Positions 53,984 to 61,651 of a DNA stretch of 64,000 nt are shown here, in pieces. Under the pieces are notes generated by a model that saw only the letters and a list, made by a program, of their open reading frames with translations, did not search any database and had not been told where the DNA came from. The translations under genes and the position numbers were made by a program. Every line of letters begins with the position of its first letter. Positions within the stretch are counted from its first letter, which is position 1. Source of the DNA: DAHUYF01 sp963789275 (GTDB lineage Bacteria; Pseudomonadota; Alphaproteobacteria; ATCC43930; CGMCC-115725); contig CAWBKF010000003.1 in NCBI GenBank assembly GCA_963789275.1, positions 310,001 through 374,000 on the forward strand, in the 5' to 3' direction.

Positions 53984-54388
53984 ATGGCCGATCTGGTGCA
54001 CTACGAGGATGCCGGCGCCGAAATTCGCGCGGTCTATGACGACATCAAGCGGACCCGCGGCGTTGCCGACGTGAACAATTTCTGGAAGGCGCTGGCGGTC
54101 CATCCGCCGACGCTGAAGCGCACCTGGGAGAGCGTGAAGGAGGTCATGGGACCGGGCGTCCTCGACCCCGTGACCAAGGAGATGCTGTACCTGGCGGTCA
54201 GCGTGACGAATGGATGCGGCTACTGCATCGCGTCCCATGGCGCCGCAGCGCGCAAAGCCGGCATGACGCCTCAGATGTGGGGCGAGGTCGTGGCGATCAT
54301 CGGCATGGCGAATGAGACCAACAAGCTCGCTTTCGCGCTCCAGGTGCCGATCGATCCCGCGTTTCAGGGGAGCGCGCCGACATCATAG
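53984..54388 (+). CDS. AhpD/carboxymuconolactone-decarboxylase-family protein
   Basis: A 134-residue protein; ATG 53984 has GGAGGA upstream and is a better start than the in-frame ATG 53924. The all-helical AhpD core carries the redox motif NGCGYCIASHGAAARKAG near residue 72 (CxxC with a following His), after LDPVTKEMLYLAVSVT. AhpD-like proteins reduce peroxides or act as peroxiredoxin-type reductants; CMD members decarboxylate lactones but lack CxxC. The CxxC here favours the redox type. Follows the SnoaL-like gene by 113 bases in the same direction. Confidence 0.85.
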   Translation: MADLVHYEDAGAEIRAVYDDIKRTRGVADVNNFWKALAVHPPTLKRTWESVKEVMGPGVLDPVTKEMLYLAVSVTNGCGYCIASHGAAARKAGMTPQMWGEVVAIIGMANETNKLAFALQVPIDPAFQGSAPTS

Positions 54389-54497
54389 CGGCACGGCGCG
54401 CGGTGCGCTGGGACATACCAGCCATTACGTTCGATGTAATTGCGCCGGCGGCGATCGCCGGTGAGACTGCCCAGTCCCTTCCAGCGCCCGGCAGGTC

Positions 54498-55793
54498 ATG
54501 ACCTCATCGGCCAAGGATTCCCCGCGCTCGCGCCTGCCCTTCTTCTATGGCTGGGTCGTCGTCGGCGTCGCCTTCGTGACCATGGGCATCGGCGTCAATG
54601 CGCGCACCGCGTTCTCGCTGCTGTTCCCGCCGATCCTCGACGAGTTCGGCTGGGAGCGCGGCGTCACCGCCGGCGCCTTCTCCTTCGGCTTCCTGGTCTC
54701 GGCGGCGCTGAGCCCGGCACTGGGGCGGCTGATGGACCGGCGGGGGCCGCTGGTGGTGATGGAGATCGGCGTCGCCATGATGGCGGCGGGGCTGATGGGG
54801 GCGACGCTGGTGCATCACCCCTGGCAGCTCTACGCCACGCTCGGCGTGCTGGTCGGCGGCGGCAGCGTCTGCCTGGGCTATACCGGCCAGGCGCTCTACC
54901 TGCCCAACTGGTTCGTGCGCCGGCGCGGCCTCGCCATGAGCATCGCATTCTCCGGCGTCGGCATCGGGTCGATCATCCTGCTGCCCTGGCTGCAGGGCGT
55001 CATCGTCGAGACCGGCTGGCGCGGCGCCTGCTGGGCGATGAGCCTCCTCGTGCTGGCGCTGCTGGCGCCGCTCAACCTGCTGCTGCGGCGGCGGCCGCAG
55101 GAGCTCGGCCTCGCGCCGGACGGCGACGGCGCCGCGACCGGCGCCGCCGGAAAGCGCCAGATGACCGTGGTCGACCCCGCTTGGGCCGCCACCGACTGGA
55201 CGCTCGGCCGCGCGCTGCGCACGGCGCGCTTCTGGTGGATCGCGCTCGGCTATTTCTGCGGCCTCTTCGCCTGGTACGCGGTGCAGGTGCACCAGACCAA
55301 ATACCTCGTCGAGATCGGCTTCGATCCCAGCGCCGCCGCGTGGGCGCTGGGCTTCGTCAGCCTTGCCGGCATCCCCGGCCAGATCGCGCTGGGCCACCTC
55401 TCGGACCGGATCGGGCGCGAATGGGTGTGGACCGCCGGGAGCGCCGGCTTTGCCCTCTGCTATCTCTGCCTGCTGCTGCTGCCGCATTGGCCGACGTCGC
55501 TGCTGCTCTATCTCATGGTCGCGGCCCAGGGCGTGCTGGGCTATGGCCTCACCTCGGTGATCGGCGCCATCCCGGCCGAGATCTTCGAGGGCAAGCAGTA
55601 CGGCACCATCTTCGGCACCTTGATGCTGGCCTCGATCACCGGCGGCGCCGCCGGACCCTGGCTCACCGGCGCCCTCCACGACGCCAGCGGCAGCTACGCG
55701 CCGGCCTTCTCCATTGCCATCCTGTGCAGCCTGGTCTCGGCGCTCGCCATCTGGCGCGCCGCGCCGCGGAAGGTGCGCAGCGTGAGCGCGTAG
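54498..55793 (+). CDS. Major facilitator superfamily transporter
   Basis: A 431-residue protein with 12 predicted helices. It begins RLPFFYGWVVVGVAFVTMGI, a monocarboxylate-transporter-like (OFA/MCT) opening. The motif-A-like GRLMDRRGPLVVMEIGVAMM is near residue 75; second-half repeat GHLSDRIGREWVWTAGSAGF is near 300, and SVIGAIPAEIFEGKQYGTIF is near 355. Oxalate/formate or monocarboxylate transport is a reasonable guess; the substrate is not determined. Ends directly before a triple-hairpin repeat. Confidence 0.85.
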   Translation: MTSSAKDSPRSRLPFFYGWVVVGVAFVTMGIGVNARTAFSLLFPPILDEFGWERGVTAGAFSFGFLVSAALSPALGRLMDRRGPLVVMEIGVAMMAAGLMGATLVHHPWQLYATLGVLVGGGSVCLGYTGQALYLPNWFVRRRGLAMSIAFSGVGIGSIILLPWLQGVIVETGWRGACWAMSLLVLALLAPLNLLLRRRPQELGLAPDGDGAATGAAGKRQMTVVDPAWAATDWTLGRALRTARFWWIALGYFCGLFAWYAVQVHQTKYLVEIGFDPSAAAWALGFVSLAGIPGQIALGHLSDRIGREWVWTAGSAGFALCYLCLLLLPHWPTSLLLYLMVAAQGVLGYGLTSVIGAIPAEIFEGKQYGTIFGTLMLASITGGAAGPWLTGALHDASGSYAPAFSIAILCSLVSALAIWRAAPRKVRSVSA

Positions 55794-55812
55794 CGCTCAT
55801 CGCGGGCGGGCG

Positions 55813-55939
55813 CCAGCGGTTGCTCTTGCAACCGCGAAAGCCCGCACAGTGCGGGCTGGCGGCTAGCCCGGACCGAGCGGCTCCGCGGTTGCAAGAGCAA
55901 CCGCTGGCGCCGCCGCGGACGAACTCACTGCGCGAGTTC
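55813..55939. repeat. Triple-hairpin palindromic element, copy 1
   Basis: Perfect 24-bp arms (CCAGCGGTTGCTCTTGCAAC... at 55813-55836 and complement at 55884-55907) bracket the small hairpin AGCCCGCACAGTGCGGGCT (55839-55857). A third hairpin GAACTCACTGCGCGAGTTC (55921-55939) follows. The same three-part layout recurs at 60798-60938. It overlaps the 3' end of the PAS gene. Confidence 0.85.
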
Positions 55940-56414
55940 CGCCGGCAGTGCCGTCGTCGCGGATGTAGAGGGTCAGGCCCAGCATCATGTCGACGCAGAC
56001 GCCGTCGCGCGCCAGCGGCAGCAGCAGCCGCTCCATCGCCACGTACTTCTTGTTGCCCACGGGAAATTCCGGCGCGCGGCGGCAATAGCGCGCCTCGCCT
56101 TGGGTCACCGCAAGAAAATCGGCATATCCTTGCATGCGCGCGAAATCGGCAAAGACCTCGTCGATCCATTTGCCGGTGAAATCCGCCCCCATGACCTCGC
56201 GGTGGCCGGTGCCGAGCAGGCGGTAGCGGAAGCGCAGCGGCTCGCGCTGGATATCGACCAGCCAGATCCAGCGCAGCAGCTCTGCCAGATCGGTCGGCTC
56301 GACATGCTGGCGGCCGGGCAAGCGATCCTCGGCCGGGCGGATCGAGCGCCAATACTCAAGGATACGGCCGATCCGGGCATCGCAATCCGGCGGCACCACC
56401 GCGCTCGACACCAT
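55863..56414 (-). CDS. PAS-domain protein (PAS_5/DUF1488-like group), C-terminus inside a repeat
   Basis: A 183-residue protein from ATG 56414. The PAS-like core: DCDARIGRILEYWRSIRPAE, LLRWIWLVDIQREPLRFRYR near 55, LLGTGHREVMGADFTGKWID near 75 and FPVGNKKYVAMERLLLPLAR near 123. Such proteins in alphaproteobacteria are usually ~160-190 residues, single-domain and of unknown signalling role. The last ~28 residues (Ala/Thr/Ser-rich) are encoded by triple-hairpin repeat copy 1, so the natural C-terminus may have been replaced by the repeat insertion. Confidence 0.75.
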   Translation of the reverse strand: MVSSAVVPPDCDARIGRILEYWRSIRPAEDRLPGRQHVEPTDLAELLRWIWLVDIQREPLRFRYRLLGTGHREVMGADFTGKWIDEVFADFARMQGYADFLAVTQGEARYCRRAPEFPVGNKKYVAMERLLLPLARDGVCVDMMLGLTLYIRDDGTAGGTRAVSSSAAAPAVALATAEPLGPG

Positions 56415-56614
56415 GCTGCAGGTCCCTCTTCCTTCGGGTCGAGGCACGGCCTGAGGCCGCAGCCGGAAACAACCGCCAACCGCTCACATGCCAATTCAAT
56501 AATCCAGGACGCCCATATATAATCGCGGGAGTTGGTTCGTCAATATTCTTGCGAGGGTCGTGACCGCTGGCAAGCGGTCTGGGCGGCGCCCGCGCGCAGC
56601 GCTATATAGGCTTC

Positions 56615-56810
56615 ATGACCTATGTGTTTCCCGTCCTGGTCGTCCTCGCCATGCTCGGCGCGCTGGGCGCGCTCGGCCTCGGCGTCATCAACATGGCGCG
56701 CGGCGGCAGCCCGCGCCGCTCCAACAAGCTGATGCAGTCGCGCGTCATCCTGCAGGCGCTGGCGCTGCTGCTGTTCGCCATCTTCATGCTGCTGTTCCGG
56801 CGCTCGATAG
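56615..56810 (+). CDS. Twin-transmembrane (HIG1-like) small membrane protein, 3' end uncertain
   Basis: From ATG 56615 a ~64-residue protein with two membrane helices (MTYVFPVLVVLAMLGALGAL and LQALALLLFAIFMLLF) separated by a basic loop RGGSPRRSNKLMQSR, the layout of HIG1-domain twin-helix proteins. It is often next to the cobalamin adenosyltransferase gene, as here. In the sequence as given the frame does not stop until 57343, out of frame across that gene. A TAG at 56808-56810 lies one base out of frame, so an extra base near 56,806 is suspected and that stop is used here. Confidence 0.6.
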
Positions 56811-56825
56811 GAGCCTCTCTGGGAA

Positions 56826-57389
56826 ATGGTCCGGCTGACGCGCATCTACACCAGGGGCGGCGATGGCGGCGAGACCTCGCTCGGCGACGGCAGCCGCGTC
56901 GCGAAAGCCGATCTGCGCGTCGCCGCCTATGGCACGGTGGACGAGGCCAATGCCGCGATCGGCCTGGCGCGGCTCCATGCCGAGGCGGAAGTCGATGCGG
57001 CGCTGGCGCGCATCCAGAACGATTTGTTCGATCTCGGCGCCGATCTCTGCACCCCGGAAGGTGGCGCGCGCGGCGCTGCGGCGCTGCGCATCGTGGCGAG
57101 CCAGGTCGAGCGGCTCGAGCACGAGATCGACGCGCTCAACGCCGCGCTGAAGCCGCTGGACAGCTTCGTGCTGCCGGGCGGCACGGCCTGCGCCGCCTAT
57201 CTTCACCTCGCGCGCACCGTGGTGCGCCGCGCCGAGCGGCTGGTCGCCGAGCTCGACCGGCGCGAGACGCTCAACCCCGAGGCGCTCAAGTACCTGAACC
57301 GCCTCTCCGACCACCTCTTCGTGCTGAGCCGCCACGCCAATGACAAAGGCGCACGCGACGTGCTCTGGCAACCCGGCGCCAACCGTTAG
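56826..57389 (+). CDS. Cob(I)yrinic acid a,c-diamide adenosyltransferase (PduO type)
   Basis: A 187-residue ATR of the PduO family, which adenosylates corrinoids to form adenosylcobalamin. Motifs: RIYTRGGDGGETSLGDGSRV near residue 6 (ATP-binding loop TRxGDxGxT), AAYGTVDEANAAIGLARLHA near 33, DSFVLPGGTACAAYLHLART near 110 with VVRRAERLV, and LKYLNRLSDHLFVLSRHAND near 150. Full family length. It follows the twin-helix protein closely; its product would support B12-dependent enzymes. Confidence 0.92.
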   Translation: MVRLTRIYTRGGDGGETSLGDGSRVAKADLRVAAYGTVDEANAAIGLARLHAEAEVDAALARIQNDLFDLGADLCTPEGGARGAAALRIVASQVERLEHEIDALNAALKPLDSFVLPGGTACAAYLHLARTVVRRAERLVAELDRRETLNPEALKYLNRLSDHLFVLSRHANDKGARDVLWQPGANR

Positions 57390-57428
57390 CGCCAATGACG
57401 TATCGTGACAGAAATACTTGCCTTCGCG

Positions 57429-57444
57429 TTGTGCACGTGCACAA
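57429..57444. promoter_or_regulatory. Perfect 16-bp palindrome upstream of etfB, candidate operator
   Basis: TTGTGCACGTGCACAA is a perfect inverted repeat ending 43 bases before the etfB start codon. The position and symmetry fit a repressor operator controlling etfBA and the hydroxyacyl-CoA dehydrogenase, such as a fatty-acid or PHB regulator. No regulator gene is adjacent. Confidence 0.5.
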
Positions 57445-57487
57445 TTCCCCGCCGCGCCGCAGCAAGCGGCTCTGACCAAGGCCCGCC

Positions 57488-58237
57488 ATGAAAGTCCTCG
57501 TCGCCGTCAAGCGAGTGATCGATTACAACGTCAAGATCCGCGTCAAGCCGGACAAGACCGGCGTCGAGACCGCCAACGTCAAGATGTCGATGAACCCCTT
57601 CGACGAGATCGGCGTCGAAGAGGCGGTGCGCCTCAGGGAGGCTGGAGCCGCCAGCGAGGTCATCGCCGTCTCGATGGGGCCGCAGGCCTGCCAGGAGACC
57701 ATCCGCACCGCGCTCGCCATGGGCGCCGACCGCGGCATCCACGTGCTGAGCGATGCCGAGCTGCAGCCGCTGGCAGTGGCGAAGCTGCTCAAGGCGATCG
57801 CCGCGAAGGAGCAGCCCGGCCTGGTCATCCTGGGCAAGCAGGCGATCGACGACGACAGCAACCAGACCGGGCAGATGCTGGCGGCGCTGCTGGGCTGGCC
57901 GCAAGCGACGTTCGCCTCGAAGCTCAAGCTCGAAGGCGGCAAGGCGCTGGTGACGCGCGAGATCGATGGCGGGCTCGAGACGATCGAGCTCACGCTGCCG
58001 GCGGTGATGACCACCGATCTGCGCCTCAACGAGCCGCGCTACGCCTCGCTGCCCAACATCATGAAGGCGAAGAAGAAGCCGATCGAGGCGCTGACCCCCG
58101 AGGCGCTCGGCGTCGATGTCGCGCCGCACCTCGTCACGCTCAAGGTCGAGGAGCCGGCGAAGCGCCAGGGCGGCAAGAAGGTCGCCTCGGTGCAAGAGCT
58201 CGTCGACAAGCTGAAGAATGAAGCACGGGTGATCTGA
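57488..58237 (+). CDS. etfB: Electron transfer flavoprotein beta subunit
   Basis: A 249-residue EtfB: MKVLVAVKRVIDYNVKIRVK at the start, MSMNPFDEIGVEEAVRLREA near 35, AMGADRGIHVLSDAE near 77, LGKQAIDDDSNQTGQMLAAL near 115 (AMP/FAD-stabilising region) and the C-terminal PNIMKAKKKPIEALTPEALG. It accepts electrons from acyl-CoA dehydrogenases as a heterodimer with EtfA and passes them to ETF-ubiquinone oxidoreductase. Its stop overlaps the etfA start by one base (TGATG). Confidence 0.95.
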   Translation: MKVLVAVKRVIDYNVKIRVKPDKTGVETANVKMSMNPFDEIGVEEAVRLREAGAASEVIAVSMGPQACQETIRTALAMGADRGIHVLSDAELQPLAVAKLLKAIAAKEQPGLVILGKQAIDDDSNQTGQMLAALLGWPQATFASKLKLEGGKALVTREIDGGLETIELTLPAVMTTDLRLNEPRYASLPNIMKAKKKPIEALTPEALGVDVAPHLVTLKVEEPAKRQGGKKVASVQELVDKLKNEARVI

Positions 58238-59184
58238 TGACCCTCCTCGTCGTCGCCGAGCACGACAACAAATCGCTCAAATCCGCGACGCTCAACACCG
58301 TCCCCGCCGCCCAGGCGATCGGTGGCGATATCCACCTCCTCGTCGCCGGCGCCAATGCCCGGCCCGCCGCCGAGGCCGCCGCCAAGATCCCCGGCATCGC
58401 CAAGGTGCTGCTCGCGGATGACGCGGCGCTGGCGCACCCGCTCGCCGAGGACATCGCCGCGCTGGTGGTGAAGCTCGCGCCCAGTTACAGCCATGTGCTG
58501 GCGCCGGCCAGCACCTTCGGCAAGAACTTCCTGCCGCGGGTCGCGGCGCTGCTCGACGTGGCGCAGATCTCGGACATCTCCGGCGTGGTCTCGCCCGACA
58601 CCTTCGTGCGCCCGATCTATGCCGGCAACGCGCTCGCCACCGTGCAATCGAAGGACAAGATCAAGGTCATCAGCGTGCGCGGCACCGCCTTCCCCGCCGT
58701 CGCCACCGAGGGCGGCAGCGCGCCGATCGAGACGGTGAGCGGCGCGGCTGCCGCGGGATTGTCGCGCTTCATCGGCGCCGAGCTCTCGAAATCCGAGCGG
58801 CCGGAGCTGACCAGCGCGCGGGTCATCGTCTCGGGCGGACGCGGCATGCAGTCGGGCGACAATTTCAAGCTGCTGGAGAGCCTCGCGGACAAGCTCGGCG
58901 CCGCGGTCGGCGCCTCGCGCGCCGCGGTCGATGCCGGCTTCGTGCCCAACGACTACCAGGTCGGCCAGACCGGCAAGATCGTGGCGCCCGAGCTCTACAT
59001 CGCCGTCGGCATTTCCGGCGCGATCCAGCATCTCGCCGGAATGAAGGATTCGAAAGTGATCGTCGCCATCAACAAGGACGAAGAGGCGCCGATCTTCCAG
59101 ATCGCCGATTACGGCATCGTCGGCGATCTCTTCAAGCTCGTGCCGGAGCTCGACGCCGAGCTTGCCAAGCGCCAAGGCTCGTGA
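58237..59184 (+). CDS. etfA: Electron transfer flavoprotein alpha subunit
   Basis: A 315-residue EtfA. MTLLVVAEHDNKSLKSATLN at the start and the C-terminal FAD domain near 190-300: ARVIVSGGRGMQSGDNFKLL, LADKLGAAVGASRAAVDAGF, VGQTGKIVAPELYIAVGISG and AIQHLAGMKDSKVIVAINKD with EEAPIFQIADYGIVGDL. These are the expected FAD-contact motifs. ATG 58237 overlaps etfB; the downstream dehydrogenase follows with its alternative GTG overlapping the stop. Confidence 0.95.
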   Translation: MTLLVVAEHDNKSLKSATLNTVPAAQAIGGDIHLLVAGANARPAAEAAAKIPGIAKVLLADDAALAHPLAEDIAALVVKLAPSYSHVLAPASTFGKNFLPRVAALLDVAQISDISGVVSPDTFVRPIYAGNALATVQSKDKIKVISVRGTAFPAVATEGGSAPIETVSGAAAAGLSRFIGAELSKSERPELTSARVIVSGGRGMQSGDNFKLLESLADKLGAAVGASRAAVDAGFVPNDYQVGQTGKIVAPELYIAVGISGAIQHLAGMKDSKVIVAINKDEEAPIFQIADYGIVGDLFKLVPELDAELAKRQGS

Positions 59185-59210
59185 CGGCGCAATCAGATGT
59201 GGAGCGGGCC

Positions 59211-60099
59211 ATGACGGCAGACGACAGTATCCGAACCATCGGCATCATCGGCGCCGGCCAGATGGGCAGCGGCATCGCGCATGTCTGCGCGCTGGCGGGC
59301 TATGACGTGCGGCTGGGCGATGTCGAAAGCAAGGCGATCGAGAGCGCGCTTGGGGTCATCGACCGCAACATCGCGCGCCAGGTGACGCGCGGCCGCGTCA
59401 GTGAAGCCGACAAGTCGGTGGCGATGAAGCGGATCAAGACCAGCACGCAATACGACATGTTCGGCGATTGCGACGTCGTCATCGAGGCCGCGACCGAGAA
59501 GGAAGAGGTGAAGCGCGAGATCTTCAAGAAGCTGGTGCCGAAGCTCAAGGCGTCGGCGATCATCGCGTCGAACACCTCGTCGATCTCGATCACGCGCCTC
59601 GCCGCCGCCACCGACCGGCCCGGCCGCTTCATCGGCATGCATTTCATGAACCCGGTGCCGGTGATGACGCTGGTCGAGCTCATCCGCGGCATCGCCACCG
59701 ACGAGAGCACCTTCAAGGTCATCCGCGAGCTCGCGGTGAAGCTCGGCAAGACGCCGGTCGCGGCCGAGGACTTCCCCGCCTTCATCGTCAACCGCATCCT
59801 GCTGCCGATGATCAACGAGGCGGTCTATACGCTCTATGAGGGGGTCGGCACGGTGGATGCGATCGACACCGCGATGCGGCTCGGCGCCAACCACCCGATG
59901 GGGCCGCTCGAGCTCGCCGATTTCATCGGCCTCGACACCTGCCTCTCGGTGATGCAGGTGCTCTATGAGGGCCTCGCCGATTCCAAAGTACCGGCCCTGC
60001 CCGCTCCTCGTTAAGTATGTCGAGGCGGGCTGGCTCGGCCGCAAGGCCGGGCGCGGCTTTTACGATTACCGCGGAGACAAGCCTGTCCCCACCCGTTGA
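59211..60099 (+). CDS. 3-hydroxybutyryl/3-hydroxyacyl-CoA dehydrogenase, frameshift near the C-terminus
   Basis: ATG 59211 has GGAG 7 bases upstream and is preferred over GTG 59181. NAD-binding GIIGAGQMGSGIAHVCALAG near residue 9, catalytic HFMNPVPVMTLVELIRGIA near 143, PAFIVNRILLPMINEAVYTL near 187, and NHPMGPLELADFIGLDTCLS near 227. After EGLADSK an extra A (59985-59987, AAA for AA) shifts the frame and stops it at 60014; without it the protein continues PLLVKYVEAGWLGRKAGRGF to TGA 60097, giving the usual length of ~295. Likely a PHB/fatty-acid beta-oxidation enzyme, as in etfBA-hbd clusters. Confidence 0.85.
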
Positions 60100-60202
60100 C
60101 GGCAGGCGCGGATTCCCCACATTCTCTAGCGCTGGCGTTGCGGCGTCTTCCATGGCAGGATGCGCCGCGCAAGAGGGGATTTCGCTGCCATGAGGTTGCG
60201 GT

Positions 60203-60766
60203 TTGTCCTTGGCCCTAGATAGTTGTCCGGCGCTGGTTCTCAACGCCGATTTCCGGCCGTTGAGCTACTTTCCATTGTCCTTGTGGTCATGGCAGGAGAC
60301 GGTCAAGGCGGTATGCCTCGACCGGGTGAATATCATCTCGCATTACGACCGCGTGGTGCGAAGCCCGTCCTTCGAGATGAAGCTGCCCTCTGTCATCTCG
60401 CTGAAAGAATTCATTCCGACGGCGCGGCGCCCGGCCTTCACCCGGTTCAATGTCTTTCTGCGCGACCGCTTCACCTGCCAGTATTGCGGCGAGGACTTCC
60501 CGTCGCACGACCTCACCTTCGACCATGTGGTGCCGCGCTCGCGCGGCGGCCGCACGGTGTGGGAGAACGTCGTGACGGCCTGCTCCACCTGCAACCTGCT
60601 CAAGGGCAACCGGCTGCCGCGCGAAAGCGGCATGTATCCGCGCCACCTGCCCTGCCAGCCCTCGACCATTCTGCTGCAGGAGAACGGACGGGGATTCCCG
60701 CCCAATTTCCTGCACCACAGCTGGCGCGACTTTCTCTACTGGGATACCGAGCTGGAAACGAGCTAG
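60203..60766 (+). CDS. HNH endonuclease family protein
   Basis: A 187-residue protein beginning at TTG 60203 (a nearby ATG is out of frame). Conserved opening CPALVLNADFRPLSYFPLSL with WSWQETVKAVCLDRVNIIS, then the HNH fold FTCQYCGEDFPSHDLTFDHV, VPRSRGGRTVWENVVTACST and CNLLKGNR, giving CxxC...DHVxPRSRGG...N...CxxCN. Present in most alphaproteobacteria as a single chromosomal gene, not restricted to mobile elements; biological role unknown. Ends just before a triple-hairpin repeat. Confidence 0.9.
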   Translation: MSLALDSCPALVLNADFRPLSYFPLSLWSWQETVKAVCLDRVNIISHYDRVVRSPSFEMKLPSVISLKEFIPTARRPAFTRFNVFLRDRFTCQYCGEDFPSHDLTFDHVVPRSRGGRTVWENVVTACSTCNLLKGNRLPRESGMYPRHLPCQPSTILLQENGRGFPPNFLHHSWRDFLYWDTELETS

Positions 60767-60797
60767 GGCAACGCGAAGCGTTGTCCCTGGCGGGCGG

Positions 60798-60938
60798 CAG
60801 CGGTTGCCCTTGCAACCGCGAAAGCCCGCGCGGTGCGGGCTAGCCGCGCGCGGTAGGCAATACTGCTGCACGGTGCTGCTCTCGCGGTTGCAAGAGCAAC
60901 CGCTGTCGCTGCCCCGGACAAACTCCCTGCGGGAGTTT
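60798..60938. repeat. Triple-hairpin palindromic element, copy 2
   Basis: 23-bp arms CAGCGGTTGCCCTTGCAACC... (60798-60820) and complement (60883-60905) with one mismatch enclose CCCGCGCGGTGCGGG. A third hairpin AAACTCCCTGCGGGAGTTT (60920-60938) follows. Layout equals 55813-55939. In both copies it begins shortly after a plus-strand stop codon, so it may also act as a terminator. Confidence 0.85.
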
Positions 60939-60946
60939 GCCTAGGG

Positions 60947-61162
60947 TCAGTGCCGCTCGTCGAGCGTCCAGGGCATGGCGCCGAGCGGCTCGCCGGTGAC
61001 GGTCTCGCCGCGGTCGACCGCGCTTGCCCCTTCCGCGTGGGACGCGGCGATATCGGCGGAAATGCCGCGCTCCTGCGTGTAGTCGACGTCACGGGCGCCG
61101 CCGCTGCTGGCACACGCCGCAATCAGGACGAGTACCGCCATCAGGCCAAGCCATCGCGTCAT
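60947..61162 (-). CDS. Small putative lipoprotein, 71 aa
   Basis: ATG 61162 has GGAGG 4 bases upstream. A short basic start (MTRWLGL), hydrophobic MAVLVLIA, and the lipobox LIAAC indicate a lipidated protein; the mature part (DYTQERGISADIAASHAEGA and onward) is small and acidic. No family is recognised. An earlier in-frame Met at 61213 is less likely because it would precede the ribosome site. Confidence 0.6.
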   Translation of the reverse strand: MTRWLGLMAVLVLIAACASSGGARDVDYTQERGISADIAASHAEGASAVDRGETVTGEPLGAMPWTLDERH

Positions 61163-61372
61163 GGTACCTCCATCAGGCGAACGCCACCGAAAGGTGAGCG
61201 ATCCGCCAGTCAACCCCCGCTATTGACGATAAGTAGGGCCGCCTGTAGCGTTCGTCCATGGGCGATTTCAGTCCCGATAACCGGATTTTTCGGCGAATTA
61301 GGCTCCCGATCCTCCGCCGAGGGGATCGGGGTTCCGCCATTCGTCCACAAACCGAGATCGAGGATTTCCGTG

Positions 61373-61651
61373 ATGTCGCCGACCGCCGCGAGCGCCTTCC
61401 GTCCTGAAGGCCAGCCCACCGCCTGCTTTTCCGTCCATGCCGCCGCCGAGCCGGGCCTCATGCCGCGCGTCGTCGAGCTCTTCGCCAAGCGCGGCCTGGT
61501 GCCGTCGAGCTGGGTCAGCCGGGTGAGCGGGCACGAGATCACCATCGATCTGCAGATGCCGGGGCTCGATGCCGAGGCCGCGCATTACATCGCCGCCTGC
61601 CTGCGCCAGATCGTTTCGGTCGAGGTGGTGCTGGTGTCGCAGAAGCAATGA
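61373..61651 (+). CDS. ACT-like domain protein, 92 aa
   Basis: The sequence CFSVHAAAEPGLMPRVVELF with AKRGLVPSSWVSRVSGHEIT and LRQIVSVEVVLV has the beta-alpha-beta-beta-alpha-beta pattern of ACT domains, as in small regulatory subunits such as IlvN/IlvM. The start is uncertain (ATG 61373 or GTG 61370). Stop overlaps the Nudix gene start (ATGA), so the two are coupled. Ligand unknown. Confidence 0.65.
   Translation: MSPTAASAFRPEGQPTACFSVHAAAEPGLMPRVVELFAKRGLVPSSWVSRVSGHEITIDLQMPGLDAEAAHYIAACLRQIVSVEVVLVSQKQ

Noticed and set aside
57286..57510. Small minus-strand frames between the adenosyltransferase and etfB
   Set aside because: Antisense reading of coding DNA and promoter; no domain or start signal.
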